A DNA stretch of 17,689 nucleotides from Bacteroidales bacterium (GCA_023228725.1 JALOAQ010000059.1:1-17689), one strand, 5' to 3'. Numbered from the stretch's first letter, positions 7,025 through 15,396 are shown. Numbers and translations are program-made. The notes: a model not told the origin generated them from the sequence alone.

Positions 7025-7738
7025 TTAATTCTTGTTTAAAAAGTCAATAAAATATTCTAAATTGATAGCATTATTAATAGAATAATTTCCACTTTTAATT
7101 CGCCTAAGATAATACAAAAAAGCCCCGTTGTCAAGTCTTTTTCCAAAATCATTTGCTAAAGTTCTAATATAAGTGCCTTTTGAACAAGCAATAGTAAGGT
7201 TTACATCGGGTAAATTAATTTTGTTTATTTCATATTTACTAATATTAATTTCACGTTGTTCAAGTTTAAGTTTCTTGCCTTTTCTGGCAAATTCGTAAGC
7301 ACGTTTTCCCTTAATTTGAATTGCAGAATAAATAGGCGGAGTTTGTAAACTTATACCTAAAAAACTTTTTGCAACTTTATAAATATCTTCTTTGCTTATG
7401 TTTTCAAGACTAAACTCTTTATCAATTTCTGTTTCCATATCATATGATGGGGTAGTAGCTCCTAACCTAAAAGTTGCTTCGTAAGTTTTTTCCCCTTCTT
7501 GTAAACTTTCTATTAGCTTGGTATATTTTCCTGTGCAAATAATTAAAACCCCTGTTGCTAAAGGGTCTAAAGTTCCTGCATGACCAACTTTAATTTTTTG
7601 GTTTCCTGTAACTTCTCTTAACTTATATCTAATTTTATTTACAACATCAAAAGATGACCAAGTTAAAGGCTTGTCAATAACAATTATTTCTCCTGCCTCG
7701 AAGTTAGGGGTTTTATTGAAATTATAACTTTCTATCAC
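7025..7738 (-). CDS. truB: tRNA pseudouridine(55) synthase TruB (short form, GTG start)
   Basis: The enzyme makes pseudouridine 55 in the T-loop of tRNAs. The catalytic motif GHAGTLDPLATGVL holds Asp58; KPLTWSSFDVV (23-33) and KGTYIRTLANDFG are further family motifs. At 237 residues it lacks most of the C-terminal PUA-like region of longer homologues such as the E. coli enzyme, as is usual in Bacteroidota. The start must be the GTG at 7738: no ATG, GTG or TTG occurs in frame between it and the conserved VIDKP segment, and the in-frame triplet before it is the last codon position of the uppP stop region. The GTG directly follows the uppP TAA, suggesting translational coupling. Confidence 0.95.
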   Translation of the reverse strand: MIESYNFNKTPNFEAGEIIVIDKPLTWSSFDVVNKIRYKLREVTGNQKIKVGHAGTLDPLATGVLIICTGKYTKLIESLQEGEKTYEATFRLGATTPSYDMETEIDKEFSLENISKEDIYKVAKSFLGISLQTPPIYSAIQIKGKRAYEFARKGKKLKLEQREINISKYEINKINLPDVNLTIACSKGTYIRTLANDFGKRLDNGAFLYYLRRIKSGNYSINNAINLEYFIDFLNKN

Positions 7739-8527
7739 TTACTTTACAAAGAAAATTGTTATTACACCTATTAATATACAATATACGGCAAACCAATAAA
7801 GTTTTCCTTTTTTAACAAGATTTATCATTGCAGTACAGGCGAATAAACCTGAAATAAAAGCTGCAAAAAATCCTATTAATAATGAACTTATAGGAATTCC
7901 ACTAGAACTTGCATGACCTCCAATTATGTCTAAAAAATTTTCACCTAAAATTGGAATTAAAACCATTAAAAATGAAAACTTTGCTATTTCTTCTTTTTTA
8001 TTTCCATTTATTAACCCAGTTGCTATTGTTACACCAGAACGAGAAATGCCGGGAAAAACAGCTATCGCCTGCGAAATTCCAATTATAAAAGCGTCTAAAT
8101 AATTAATATCTCTTTGTTTTTTCTTTTTAAAAAAATATGTGAAAAACAATAAAGCTGCCGTAATTATTAGCATAGAACCAATAAAGACAAAGTTATCTCC
8201 TGCAAAAAGTTTATTTACTTGGTCTTTTAGCAATAAACCAACAATTAATACAGGAATCATTGAAACTAATATTTTAAAAATATAGCTTGTTTCTTGGTTA
8301 TATTTGAATTTAAAAAGACCGGAAAGTAATTTTAAAATATCTTTTCTAAATACTACTATAGTGCTTAGAACAGTTGCACCATGAACCATTATTGAGAAGT
8401 AAAAGTTTTCTTCTCCTTTTATTCCGAATAAAGATTTTCCAATTTCTAAATGTGCACTGCTACTTACAGGCAAAAACTCAGTTAATCCTTGAATTAATCC
8501 AAGAATTAAAGCTTCAAACCACTCCAT
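7739..8527 (-). CDS. uppP: Undecaprenyl-diphosphatase (UppP/BacA)
   Basis: This 262-residue polytopic membrane enzyme removes a phosphate from undecaprenyl pyrophosphate to regenerate the lipid carrier for peptidoglycan and O-antigen synthesis; raised dosage is known to give bacitracin resistance. The two family motifs are LIQGLTEFLPVSSSAH (11-26, with Glu17) and PGISRSG (159-165, with Arg163). The first usually reads SSSGH, so Ala25 is a small deviation. Several hydrophobic helices fill the rest. It lies 9 bp after the DUF3098 gene and abuts truB. Confidence 0.96.
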   Translation of the reverse strand: MEWFEALILGLIQGLTEFLPVSSSAHLEIGKSLFGIKGEENFYFSIMVHGATVLSTIVVFRKDILKLLSGLFKFKYNQETSYIFKILVSMIPVLIVGLLLKDQVNKLFAGDNFVFIGSMLIITAALLFFTYFFKKKKQRDINYLDAFIIGISQAIAVFPGISRSGVTIATGLINGNKKEEIAKFSFLMVLIPILGENFLDIIGGHASSSGIPISSLLIGFFAAFISGLFACTAMINLVKKGKLYWFAVYCILIGVITIFFVK

Positions 8528-8536
8528 ATATCAAGT

Positions 8537-8803
8537 TTATTTTGATTTAGACTTAGGTCGCCAAAGTATTGCGAAAATTTCAATTATAAAACCTATCAGA
8601 ATAATTATTGGTGATAATGTGATTCTTCTAAAATTAAAAATTTCTTCGTTAAACACATTTGGATCTGTGCTTTTACCACCAGACATTAAAATAAAGCCTA
8701 GTATTATTAATGCAAATCCAATAGCAATAAGTATATAATTTTGTTTACCTAAAGTAAATCCGGAATTTTGTACTTGAATTTCAGTTTTTTCAGTTTTGTT
8801 CAT
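8537..8803 (-). CDS. DUF3098 family small membrane protein
   Basis: This 88-residue protein has a polar N-terminus and two hydrophobic helices (about 25-42 and 64-81) joined by a loop (SGGKSTDPNVFNEEIFNFRR is its core). The GF-x-LG-K-x-NY-x-L-x-x-IG start of the first helix, the loop with D-P-N, and the position between ftsX and uppP are those of the DUF3098 proteins of Bacteroidota. No function is known. The conserved neighbourhood suggests a link to division or cell-wall synthesis, but that is inference. It starts 4 bp after the ftsX stop and ends 9 bp before uppP. Confidence 0.85.
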   Translation of the reverse strand: MNKTEKTEIQVQNSGFTLGKQNYILIAIGFALIILGFILMSGGKSTDPNVFNEEIFNFRRITLSPIIILIGFIIEIFAILWRPKSKSK

Positions 8804-8807
8804 ATTA

Positions 8808-9680
8808 TTAATAGTATAAATTAGATGTTTTTAATTTTAAATATTTGTTTATTGAGAAATAAGTAGAAACGCTTGTTAATAAAATACCTATAATAATTAA
8901 TATTGCATATAAAGAAATAATAATTATTGGGTCTATAAGACTTACAACTTCACCAAGATGTTTGTTTGTGAAATAAAAAATTGCACTTAAAATGCCTATT
9001 GCAATAAGTGAGCTAAATAATCCTTGTAAAGCTCCTGAAATAAGAAAAGGTTTTCGTATAAAACCACGCTTTGCTCCAACAAGTTTCATTGAGTTGATAA
9101 TGAAACGCTTAGAGAAAATCATTAATCTAACGGTATTGTTTATCAGTGCTAAGGAAATTATAAATAAGGCAACTGAAAATACTAATAATATAATACTGAT
9201 TTTATTAACATTGTCATTTATTAATCCAAGCAAATTATGTTGATATGCAACTTCTTCAACAATTTCGTTTTCTGTTAAAAATATATTTTCAACTTTACTT
9301 ATACTATCAGGATGAGCATAAGCGGCAGTTAAATAAACATTTAAAGTTGCCGACAAAGGGTTGTAGCCTAAAGTACTAATAAAATCTTCTCCAAGTTCGT
9401 TTTGAAGGGAATTGGCTGCCTCGTCTTTAGTTATATATTCAGTTGCTTTTATAAAGCTTTTAGCATCTAAAGTTTTTTGGTATTGCTTGATATCTGCTTC
9501 TCTAATATCATTTTTCATAATTAATGAAAAGCATATATTTTCTTTAACGTATATTGATAAAAAACTTGCTCCTAAAATCATCCAACCAACAATTCCAAGA
9601 AGCAGTAGTACCATTGATATACTAACTAAAGAGGTAAGATATGCTCCTCTAACTTTGTGTTTAATATTTCCTTTTTTCAT
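8808..9680 (-). CDS. ftsX: Cell-division protein FtsX (ABC transporter permease)
   Basis: The product (290 residues from the ATG) has the FtsX layout: a cytoplasmic N-terminus, one helix (about 16-40), a large extracytoplasmic domain (about 41-150), and three C-terminal helices. The strongly conserved segment MKLVGAKRGFIRKPFL lies between the first and second of these. FtsX pairs with the ATPase FtsE to regulate peptidoglycan hydrolases at the septum; FtsE is not in this window, which is common in this phylum. The start is ambiguous: a GTG at 9683 directly follows the TAA of the upstream Ig gene and an ATG at 9680 follows it. I prefer the ATG. With zero to 3 bp separating the genes, ftsX is probably co-transcribed with the secreted Ig-repeat gene. 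Confidence 0.92.
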   Translation of the reverse strand: MKKGNIKHKVRGAYLTSLVSISMVLLLLGIVGWMILGASFLSIYVKENICFSLIMKNDIREADIKQYQKTLDAKSFIKATEYITKDEAANSLQNELGEDFISTLGYNPLSATLNVYLTAAYAHPDSISKVENIFLTENEIVEEVAYQHNLLGLINDNVNKISIILLVFSVALFIISLALINNTVRLMIFSKRFIINSMKLVGAKRGFIRKPFLISGALQGLFSSLIAIGILSAIFYFTNKHLGEVVSLIDPIIIISLYAILIIIGILLTSVSTYFSINKYLKLKTSNLYY

Positions 9681-9683
9681 CAC

Positions 9684-12600
9684 TTATTGTACAAGAACTT
9701 TTGTATTGATGATTTTATTGTTTTCGCCTATAATCTTTATCAAATATAAGCCTTTTGCAAAATTACTAAGATTATATTTAACTTCACAATTATTAACAAT
9801 TTCTTTAGAAATTAGTTTTCCTGAAATATCATAAAATTCTATATATTCTATTAGCATTTCATTTGATTTGAATATTATAAATTCATTTGCTGGATTAGGA
9901 TATATAGAAATATTGTTTTCTGTTTCATCTTCTATTCCTGCTTGACCATAAAACGTAACTTTTATTGTGTCTGTGTGAGAACATCCATTTAAAGCATAAG
10001 CAGTTAACCAAAATTCGTGTTCGCCACTTCCATATTCTGAGCCATAAACACTTAACATTGGACCTGTAAAGCCGGTATTCCATAAATATTCTGAAAAAAT
10101 ATGTTCAATTCCAATATTTACATAAGTATCAACATGAGCTAAAATATCATTTCCTAAACTAAAACTTATTGGTTCTCTTAAATCAACAAAAATTGAAGCA
10201 GAAGTTTCGCAACCAAAACTGTCGCCTGTAACTGTTACTGAATAAGTGCCGGGTAAATTTACAGTAATGCTTGAAGAAATTTCGCCTGTACTCCATTCGT
10301 ATGAATAGGCTCCAGTTCCAGCATTTATAGTATATGGACCACATGATATTACTTCATCGTTGATTAGAGCTAAATTATGAAAAGGATGGAAAGTTACAAT
10401 TATTGTATCTGAATTTGTACAATTGTTTTCTCCTACTACTTCTAAAATAAAAGTTCCGCCAAGTGCTACTTCTAAATATTGTTGATGACTTAAACCATTA
10501 TTCCAATTATAATGTGAATAAGCTAGGTCTGTTCCTATAGTAATAGTTTCTCCTTCGCACAAATCAATGTCAGGTCCTAAATCTATTTCAGGAGATAAAT
10601 TGACTATAAGTTCAACAGTATCAGTAGAAACACTTTCACAAGCATTATATGCTAAGCAATAATAATTTCCCGAGTTTTGTAAATTTATATTAGGAATATT
10701 TAAAACTGTATCATGTGCTCCAGAAATTGGAATATCGTTATGATACCATTGTAAAGAATAATTTTCGCCTTGAGCATCCATTATTAGATTTAAAGTTTGA
10801 TGTTCGCATAAAGTTTGATTTGTTGGATTCCATGTAATTGCTGGAGGACTTCCAATAATAATTTCTGTTTCTTCTGAATCAATATAAGCGCAGTCGTTTG
10901 CAACTCTGCAAAAATATATACCTGATTGATTTACTTGTGCATTGGTGATTATTATTTCATTATTTGTTTCTGCAGAAAGTGTTGAGCCATTTCTATACCA
11001 TAAATAAGATAGTGGTTCTTCGCCTGTGGCTGTAATTGTCATTTCGTGAAAATCTCCAACACAAAGTTCTGCTCCAATAGGATTTTGAGTTATTTCAGGT
11101 AATGCTTTTATAAAAATATTTATTGTATCTGATGAAACTTCGCCACACATATTTGAGACTAGACAATAATATTCCCCAGAATTTTCGGGTAATGCAGATT
11201 CAAAACTAAACTCGGCTTCATTAAAAACCGTAGTTTCTGAACCTAAAATATACCAATTTATATTTAATGGATCTGAACCTAGTATATTTATACTTAGATT
11301 AAAGTTTTCGCCTTCGCAAACTTCTTTATCTTGGGAAAATTCAATAATACTAGGAGGGGTATTTACTATTAACTCTACTGTATCACTTGAAATAGAGCCA
11401 CATTCGTTAGTTACTATGCAATAATAATCTCCGCCCTGACCAGCATTAGTTTCTGTAATTTCCATTATTGTTTCTTGAGTCCCTTGAATATTAGCACCAT
11501 ACACATCTAAACCATTTTTTTGCCATTGATAATATAATGGAGGCGTACCTTCTGTTTTAATTTGAAATTCGTGGTCTTCGCCTACGCATAGTTCTGCTCC
11601 AATAGGTTGTATTAAAATTGAAGGTGATTCTTTTCCATATATTTCAGCAATATCGCTTTCAACAGTTCCGCATAAATTTGAAATTTCAAAATAATATCCT
11701 GTAGAAACTCCTTCTACTACTGCAATAACCAAGCTGTCAAGGTTAGCATTTGGAATTAATCCTGTATCGGTATTATACCACTGATAATTTACATCTGTAG
11801 TACTATAACCACTGGCGTAAATAGTTGTAGCTTCTGTTTCGCACATAATTTGATCTAAGGGCTGCCCGGTTATTGTTGGCTCAGTATTAACAGTTATGTA
11901 AACTGTATTGCTAATTACTCCCTCTGTATTACAAATATTATATACGTTTACTGAGTAATAATCAGTATGAGGATATGCTATGTCTATAATTTCTAATGAA
12001 GATGTTTGAGCTGTTGGGATGATTGCTCCATTTTTGCTCCAAATATAATATAAGTAATCCCCTTCTGCTTCAACATTAAAAATAACACTACCACCTTCGC
12101 AAACTGTTGTTGTGTGTGGTTGTGTCGTAATTGTTGGTGGACTGGCAATTTCTATTTCTAAACTTTCAGACTCAGCAAAGCCACAAGCGTTTTCTACAGT
12201 GCAATAATAAACTCCTTCGTCATTATAATCTGCATTTTGTAAAGTGTAAGTTGGATTATAGCTAAGAAAATTATCTCCGTGAAACCAACGCGTGGTGGAG
12301 TTTGAACCTGTGAAGTCAACTTCAAATTCATTACTTGCACCTAAACAAACTATACTATATTGGCTTGATACATTGTGTATTTCTGGAGTCTCTGCATCTA
12401 CAACTATGAAAGAAGTTTCAGACATAGTACTTCCTTCACTATTGCTAACTTCACAATAATATTCACCTGCATCTGAAAGTTCAAGTTCAGAAAATGATAA
12501 TATGTGAAAACCTGTTCCTACTGGAATTCCATTGTGAAACCATTGATACATTAAAGGCTGAGAACCTTCTGCCATGATTTTTAAGTCGCCTTCACTTCCT

Positions 12601-12704
12601 ACACATTCGTGTAAGCTATTTGGCTGTTGATTAATTACTGGAGCTTGACCACTGAGTAGTTTTATTAAAAAAATGAATAAAAAAAATAATAAATACCTTT
12701 TCAT
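9684..12704 (-). CDS. Secreted Ig-repeat protein with T9SS type A sorting domain
   Basis: From the ATG at 12704 the protein has 1006 residues. A frame extension to a TTG at 12737 adds 11 residues before the signal peptide and is unlikely. Residues 1-19 form a signal peptide (cleavage near SG/Q20). Eight Ig-like domains of about 85 residues follow (about 21-710), most with a Y-x-W core, an N-G-x-x-(I/L/V) hairpin, (G)-x-YYC-x-V-x-N-x-CG and a Cys-Glu/Gly near the start. Three PKD-like domains come next (about 711-922). Residues 923-1006 are the T9SS C-terminal sorting domain: IYPNPA, YDISGKLI, KGLYLIKI, and a basic end. The likely role is a cell-surface adhesin. The gene runs directly into ftsX. 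The 127-bp region upstream has only a loose -7 candidate (TATTTTTTG, 12746-12754). Confidence 0.93.
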   Translation of the reverse strand: MKRYLLFFLFIFLIKLLSGQAPVINQQPNSLHECVGSEGDLKIMAEGSQPLMYQWFHNGIPVGTGFHILSFSELELSDAGEYYCEVSNSEGSTMSETSFIVVDAETPEIHNVSSQYSIVCLGASNEFEVDFTGSNSTTRWFHGDNFLSYNPTYTLQNADYNDEGVYYCTVENACGFAESESLEIEIASPPTITTQPHTTTVCEGGSVIFNVEAEGDYLYYIWSKNGAIIPTAQTSSLEIIDIAYPHTDYYSVNVYNICNTEGVISNTVYITVNTEPTITGQPLDQIMCETEATTIYASGYSTTDVNYQWYNTDTGLIPNANLDSLVIAVVEGVSTGYYFEISNLCGTVESDIAEIYGKESPSILIQPIGAELCVGEDHEFQIKTEGTPPLYYQWQKNGLDVYGANIQGTQETIMEITETNAGQGGDYYCIVTNECGSISSDTVELIVNTPPSIIEFSQDKEVCEGENFNLSINILGSDPLNINWYILGSETTVFNEAEFSFESALPENSGEYYCLVSNMCGEVSSDTINIFIKALPEITQNPIGAELCVGDFHEMTITATGEEPLSYLWYRNGSTLSAETNNEIIITNAQVNQSGIYFCRVANDCAYIDSEETEIIIGSPPAITWNPTNQTLCEHQTLNLIMDAQGENYSLQWYHNDIPISGAHDTVLNIPNINLQNSGNYYCLAYNACESVSTDTVELIVNLSPEIDLGPDIDLCEGETITIGTDLAYSHYNWNNGLSHQQYLEVALGGTFILEVVGENNCTNSDTIIVTFHPFHNLALINDEVISCGPYTINAGTGAYSYEWSTGEISSSITVNLPGTYSVTVTGDSFGCETSASIFVDLREPISFSLGNDILAHVDTYVNIGIEHIFSEYLWNTGFTGPMLSVYGSEYGSGEHEFWLTAYALNGCSHTDTIKVTFYGQAGIEDETENNISIYPNPANEFIIFKSNEMLIEYIEFYDISGKLISKEIVNNCEVKYNLSNFAKGLYLIKIIGENNKIINTKVLVQ

Positions 12705-12831
12705 AATATATGCTTTAATTTTAAATAAATTAAGCAAGCAATATACAAAAAATAACTTATCCGAATCTTAGAATTTGTCAAAATTTATAAACAACTTTTT
12801 GTGTATTGTTAACTTATTAGTTTTGTTATAT

Positions 12832-13320
12832 TTAGAACTCAAGTTTAGCTTGTTCATCACTTGGATTTTCATAGTTTTCATCAATAGATAAAGTATTAGA
12901 TTTTGTGGCTTGCCTTGCTAAAAAATCACATCTATTATTTTCAATATTATCTGAATGACCTTTAACCCAAATAAATTCTACATTGTGTTTTTTATAAATT
13001 TCTAAAAATCGTCTCCACAAATCGGGGTTTTTAACTTTTTTAAATCCTTTTTTTACCCAATCTTTAATCCAATTTTGATTTATTGCTTCCGAAACATATT
13101 TAGAATCTGTATAAACAGTAACATTTGAGCCTTCTTTTCTCAACATTTCTAAGCCTACGATTACAGCTAATAACTCCATTCTATTATTTGTTGTAAGTTT
13201 AAAACCTTCAGAAACTTCTTTGCGATGTTCTCCAGAAATTAAAACAATGCCATAACCGCCTACTCCAGGATTTCCAGTACAAGCCCCGTCTGTATAGATA
13301 GTAATATTTGGTTTGTCCAT
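12832..13320 (-). CDS. rnhA: Ribonuclease HI
   Basis: The 162-residue enzyme degrades RNA in RNA:DNA hybrids. The metal-binding carboxylates of the E. coli-type active site are all present: Asp11 in YTDGACTGNPG, Glu49 in NNRMELLAV, Asp72 in VYTDSKYV and Asp132 in NNRCDFLA, together with the loop His122 in VKGHSDN. The basic handle segment (about 86-104, KDWVKKGFKKVKNPDLWRR region) is also present. Its ATG follows the stop of the PKD/T9SS gene after 3 bp, so it is likely co-transcribed with and perhaps translationally coupled to it. This is an odd setting for a housekeeping nuclease, since a secreted-protein gene lies on each side. Confidence 0.96.
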   Translation of the reverse strand: MDKPNITIYTDGACTGNPGVGGYGIVLISGEHRKEVSEGFKLTTNNRMELLAVIVGLEMLRKEGSNVTVYTDSKYVSEAINQNWIKDWVKKGFKKVKNPDLWRRFLEIYKKHNVEFIWVKGHSDNIENNRCDFLARQATKSNTLSIDENYENPSDEQAKLEF

Positions 13321-13323
13321 AAT

Positions 13324-15324
13324 TTATTTAGTTAACATAATTCTTTTATTGACAATATTCCCATCAAAGTTTAAAGAAAATACGTACAAACCTTGTGGTA
13401 AATCAGAAATATTTACAGAAATTTCTTCTTGGTTTACAAAAGTGTCAATAGTTTTCACAGTTCTACCTGTAATGTCAAATATTTGTATATCTAAATTTGT
13501 TCCAAAATTCACTTCACCAGTAAAAATATTCACTATATCTGTGGCAGGATTTGGAAAAATATCTATATTGTTTTTCACTTCAAATTCGTTAATATCAACT
13601 ACGCAAGTAACTGGTCTAATGGCAGATGAGGTTGTTATTCCAAATTTTGCAGTAGCTGTAGTCCATTGGGAATTTGCTTCAACATACAAACTGTTTAGCC
13701 CAGAAGCTCCACCTCTATTTTTGGCAATGCTAACCGAAAAACGATCATCACTTATACCGTCATTGTTTGTGTCAACATAATTAATTTTATAACCTACAAA
13801 AAAAGGACCTTCTACTTCAATGGCTTTTCCAAAATCAACTACATAATTAAAGTTTTCTGGAATATCCCTGATAAAATAATCTTTTTGCACTAAAATTTCT
13901 TCAGGATATACTGTGTTTCCGTCCCAAATATAGAAAGTAACTTTTGAATTATAATTACCGGCTTGAGATTTTACAACAGGAACAATTAAAGCGTCAATTC
14001 TTTCAAAAGAGAACTGTTCAAATTTTTCTGCGTAAGTTCTTATTTTTTGACCATTATGTCCGCCTATTTCACCCCATGTTCCAGAAATACCCGGACTATA
14101 AATGCTTTCATTAGCACCTATATTTGAAATTGTGTCGCAATATTCGTTAACAGGACCTGAAAACACCATTATATAATCTTCTCTATAATCGTAGTTTGAG
14201 CCACAGGCATTATTTACAGATAGTGATACATCAAAAAATCCAGCTACGTTATATTCAATTCCTTTTGTAATATTTGATGTTGCTGCATATGTTGGATAAC
14301 CTCCTTGAAAATACCAATTCCAAGTAGTAGGATTATTTAGAGATTTATCTTCAAAATACACTTTTGTTCCAGACCTAATCAAACGTGTGGAAGCTTTAAA
14401 GTTTGCTTCAGGTATTGCAACACAAGGGTCAATTTCTGAAACTATAATATAATCATATTTTCTGATAGTGTCAATTCCCATATTACTTTCCACAATTAAT
14501 TCCACATCATAAGTGCCAGGCATTGTGTATAAAATAGCATTAGGGTCTTGTAAGTTTGATGTCTCTTGTGCAGCTCCTTCAAAAAACCATTTCCAAATAT
14601 AAGGGTTCCCTTGACTTCTATCTTTAAAATTAATAAAATCGCCTGGTTCAATATATATTCTGTCTGCCATAAAATCAGCAATAGGGGGAATTGTTGCTGC
14701 AGGAACAACATTTATGTACTTTTCCTTTATTTCAGAATCTTGGTCCCCATCTGCATCTTCAACCCTTAGGCTAACTTTATATTTTCCTACATTTGGGTAG
14801 CCAACAGGAGTAGGTTCAGGAAAAGTTGAACTTGCAGGAATACCGCCTTCAAAAACCCAAGCGTAAGACTCAAATGGTCCGTTTTGAGATATATCTGTGA
14901 ACTGCACAAAACCACCAGCAGGGATTGTTGTGAAATCAGCATAAAAATCAGCAATTGGCGTCTCGGTATTAGGCAATACTTCTATACATGCTTCAATAAT
15001 TTCGGTGTTAATTTGAGTAGAATTTTGAACTTCTAAAATAACATCGTAATTTCCAGGAAAATGATAACAAATCCCTGTTGGATGTTGTTGTGTGGAAATT
15101 GTTGTTTGTGCTCCGGGGAAACTCCATTGCCAAGCAGTAGCACCACCTGTACTCATATCAGTAAAATCAACACATTCTCCTGCTGTAATTGTGTAAATAG
15201 AAGCTATAAAAGCAGCGTCTAAATTTTCTTTAGTATCTTTTGGCTTTTGGGCAAATGTTACAAACCCGATAAAAACAAAAATGAAACTTAGAATAAGGTT
15301 TTTTTGAGTAAATGTATTTCTCAT
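13324..15324 (-). CDS. Secreted PKD-repeat protein with T9SS type A sorting domain
   Basis: The 666-residue protein starts with a signal peptide (cleavage near FA25/Q26). Four PKD domains follow (about 37-118, 122-211, 213-300, 305-392), each with A-(D/N/A)-F at the start, an F-x-D-x-S strand, a W-x-(F/W)-(E/Q/P)-G core and a G-x-(Y/F)-x-V strand. A domain of about 180 residues (395-575) is unassigned; it contains a calcium-loop-like segment DTNNDGISDD (518-527). Residues 579-666 are a T9SS type A sorting domain (IFPNPATD, IFDITGRTV, LPQGLYVFSL, Lys-Arg near the end). A surface adhesin or a matrix or substrate-binding protein is likely; I see no catalytic motif. A -7 element lies about 32 bp upstream of the ATG. 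rnhA follows after 3 bp. Confidence 0.92.
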   Translation of the reverse strand: MRNTFTQKNLILSFIFVFIGFVTFAQKPKDTKENLDAAFIASIYTITAGECVDFTDMSTGGATAWQWSFPGAQTTISTQQHPTGICYHFPGNYDVILEVQNSTQINTEIIEACIEVLPNTETPIADFYADFTTIPAGGFVQFTDISQNGPFESYAWVFEGGIPASSTFPEPTPVGYPNVGKYKVSLRVEDADGDQDSEIKEKYINVVPAATIPPIADFMADRIYIEPGDFINFKDRSQGNPYIWKWFFEGAAQETSNLQDPNAILYTMPGTYDVELIVESNMGIDTIRKYDYIIVSEIDPCVAIPEANFKASTRLIRSGTKVYFEDKSLNNPTTWNWYFQGGYPTYAATSNITKGIEYNVAGFFDVSLSVNNACGSNYDYREDYIMVFSGPVNEYCDTISNIGANESIYSPGISGTWGEIGGHNGQKIRTYAEKFEQFSFERIDALIVPVVKSQAGNYNSKVTFYIWDGNTVYPEEILVQKDYFIRDIPENFNYVVDFGKAIEVEGPFFVGYKINYVDTNNDGISDDRFSVSIAKNRGGASGLNSLYVEANSQWTTATAKFGITTSSAIRPVTCVVDINEFEVKNNIDIFPNPATDIVNIFTGEVNFGTNLDIQIFDITGRTVKTIDTFVNQEEISVNISDLPQGLYVFSLNFDGNIVNKRIMLTK

Positions 15325-15356
15325 AATATTGACAATTTTTATTTTATGCTAATTTA

Positions 15357-15364
15357 CAAAGATA
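15357..15364 (-). promoter_or_regulatory. Putative -7 promoter element of the PKD/T9SS gene (TATCTTTG)
   Basis: The minus-strand octamer matches TAnnTTTG exactly and ends 32 bp before the ATG at 15324, the same geometry as at manA. A -33 TTTG was not found at the usual distance. It would drive the PKD gene and rnhA. Confidence 0.5.
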
Positions 15365-15388
15365 CAATTATAAATAAAATAATTGTGA

Positions 15389-15396
15389 TATTTTTG
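15389..15396 (+). promoter_or_regulatory. Putative -7 promoter element of the seven-helix membrane protein (TATTTTTG)
   Basis: This octamer is an exact TAnnTTTG match, 25 bp before the ATG at 15422. It lies 25 bp from the divergent -7 element of the PKD gene, so the two core promoters overlap in their upstream halves. No clear -33 element was seen. Confidence 0.45.

Noticed and set aside
8992..9834. Plus-strand reading frames opposite ftsX and the end of the Ig gene (83 and 140 codons)
   Set aside because: They are antisense shadows of two strongly supported genes, and their translations resemble no family.
12705..12737. TTG start that would lengthen the Ig protein by 11 residues
   Set aside because: The ATG at 12704 begins a textbook signal peptide (basic start, hydrophobic core, SGQ cleavage site). 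The extension adds a non-signal segment and starts at a rare codon.
13313..13780. 155-codon plus-strand frame opposite the PKD/T9SS gene
   Set aside because: It overlaps the conserved sorting domain on the other strand completely, and its translation is the antisense of that region.
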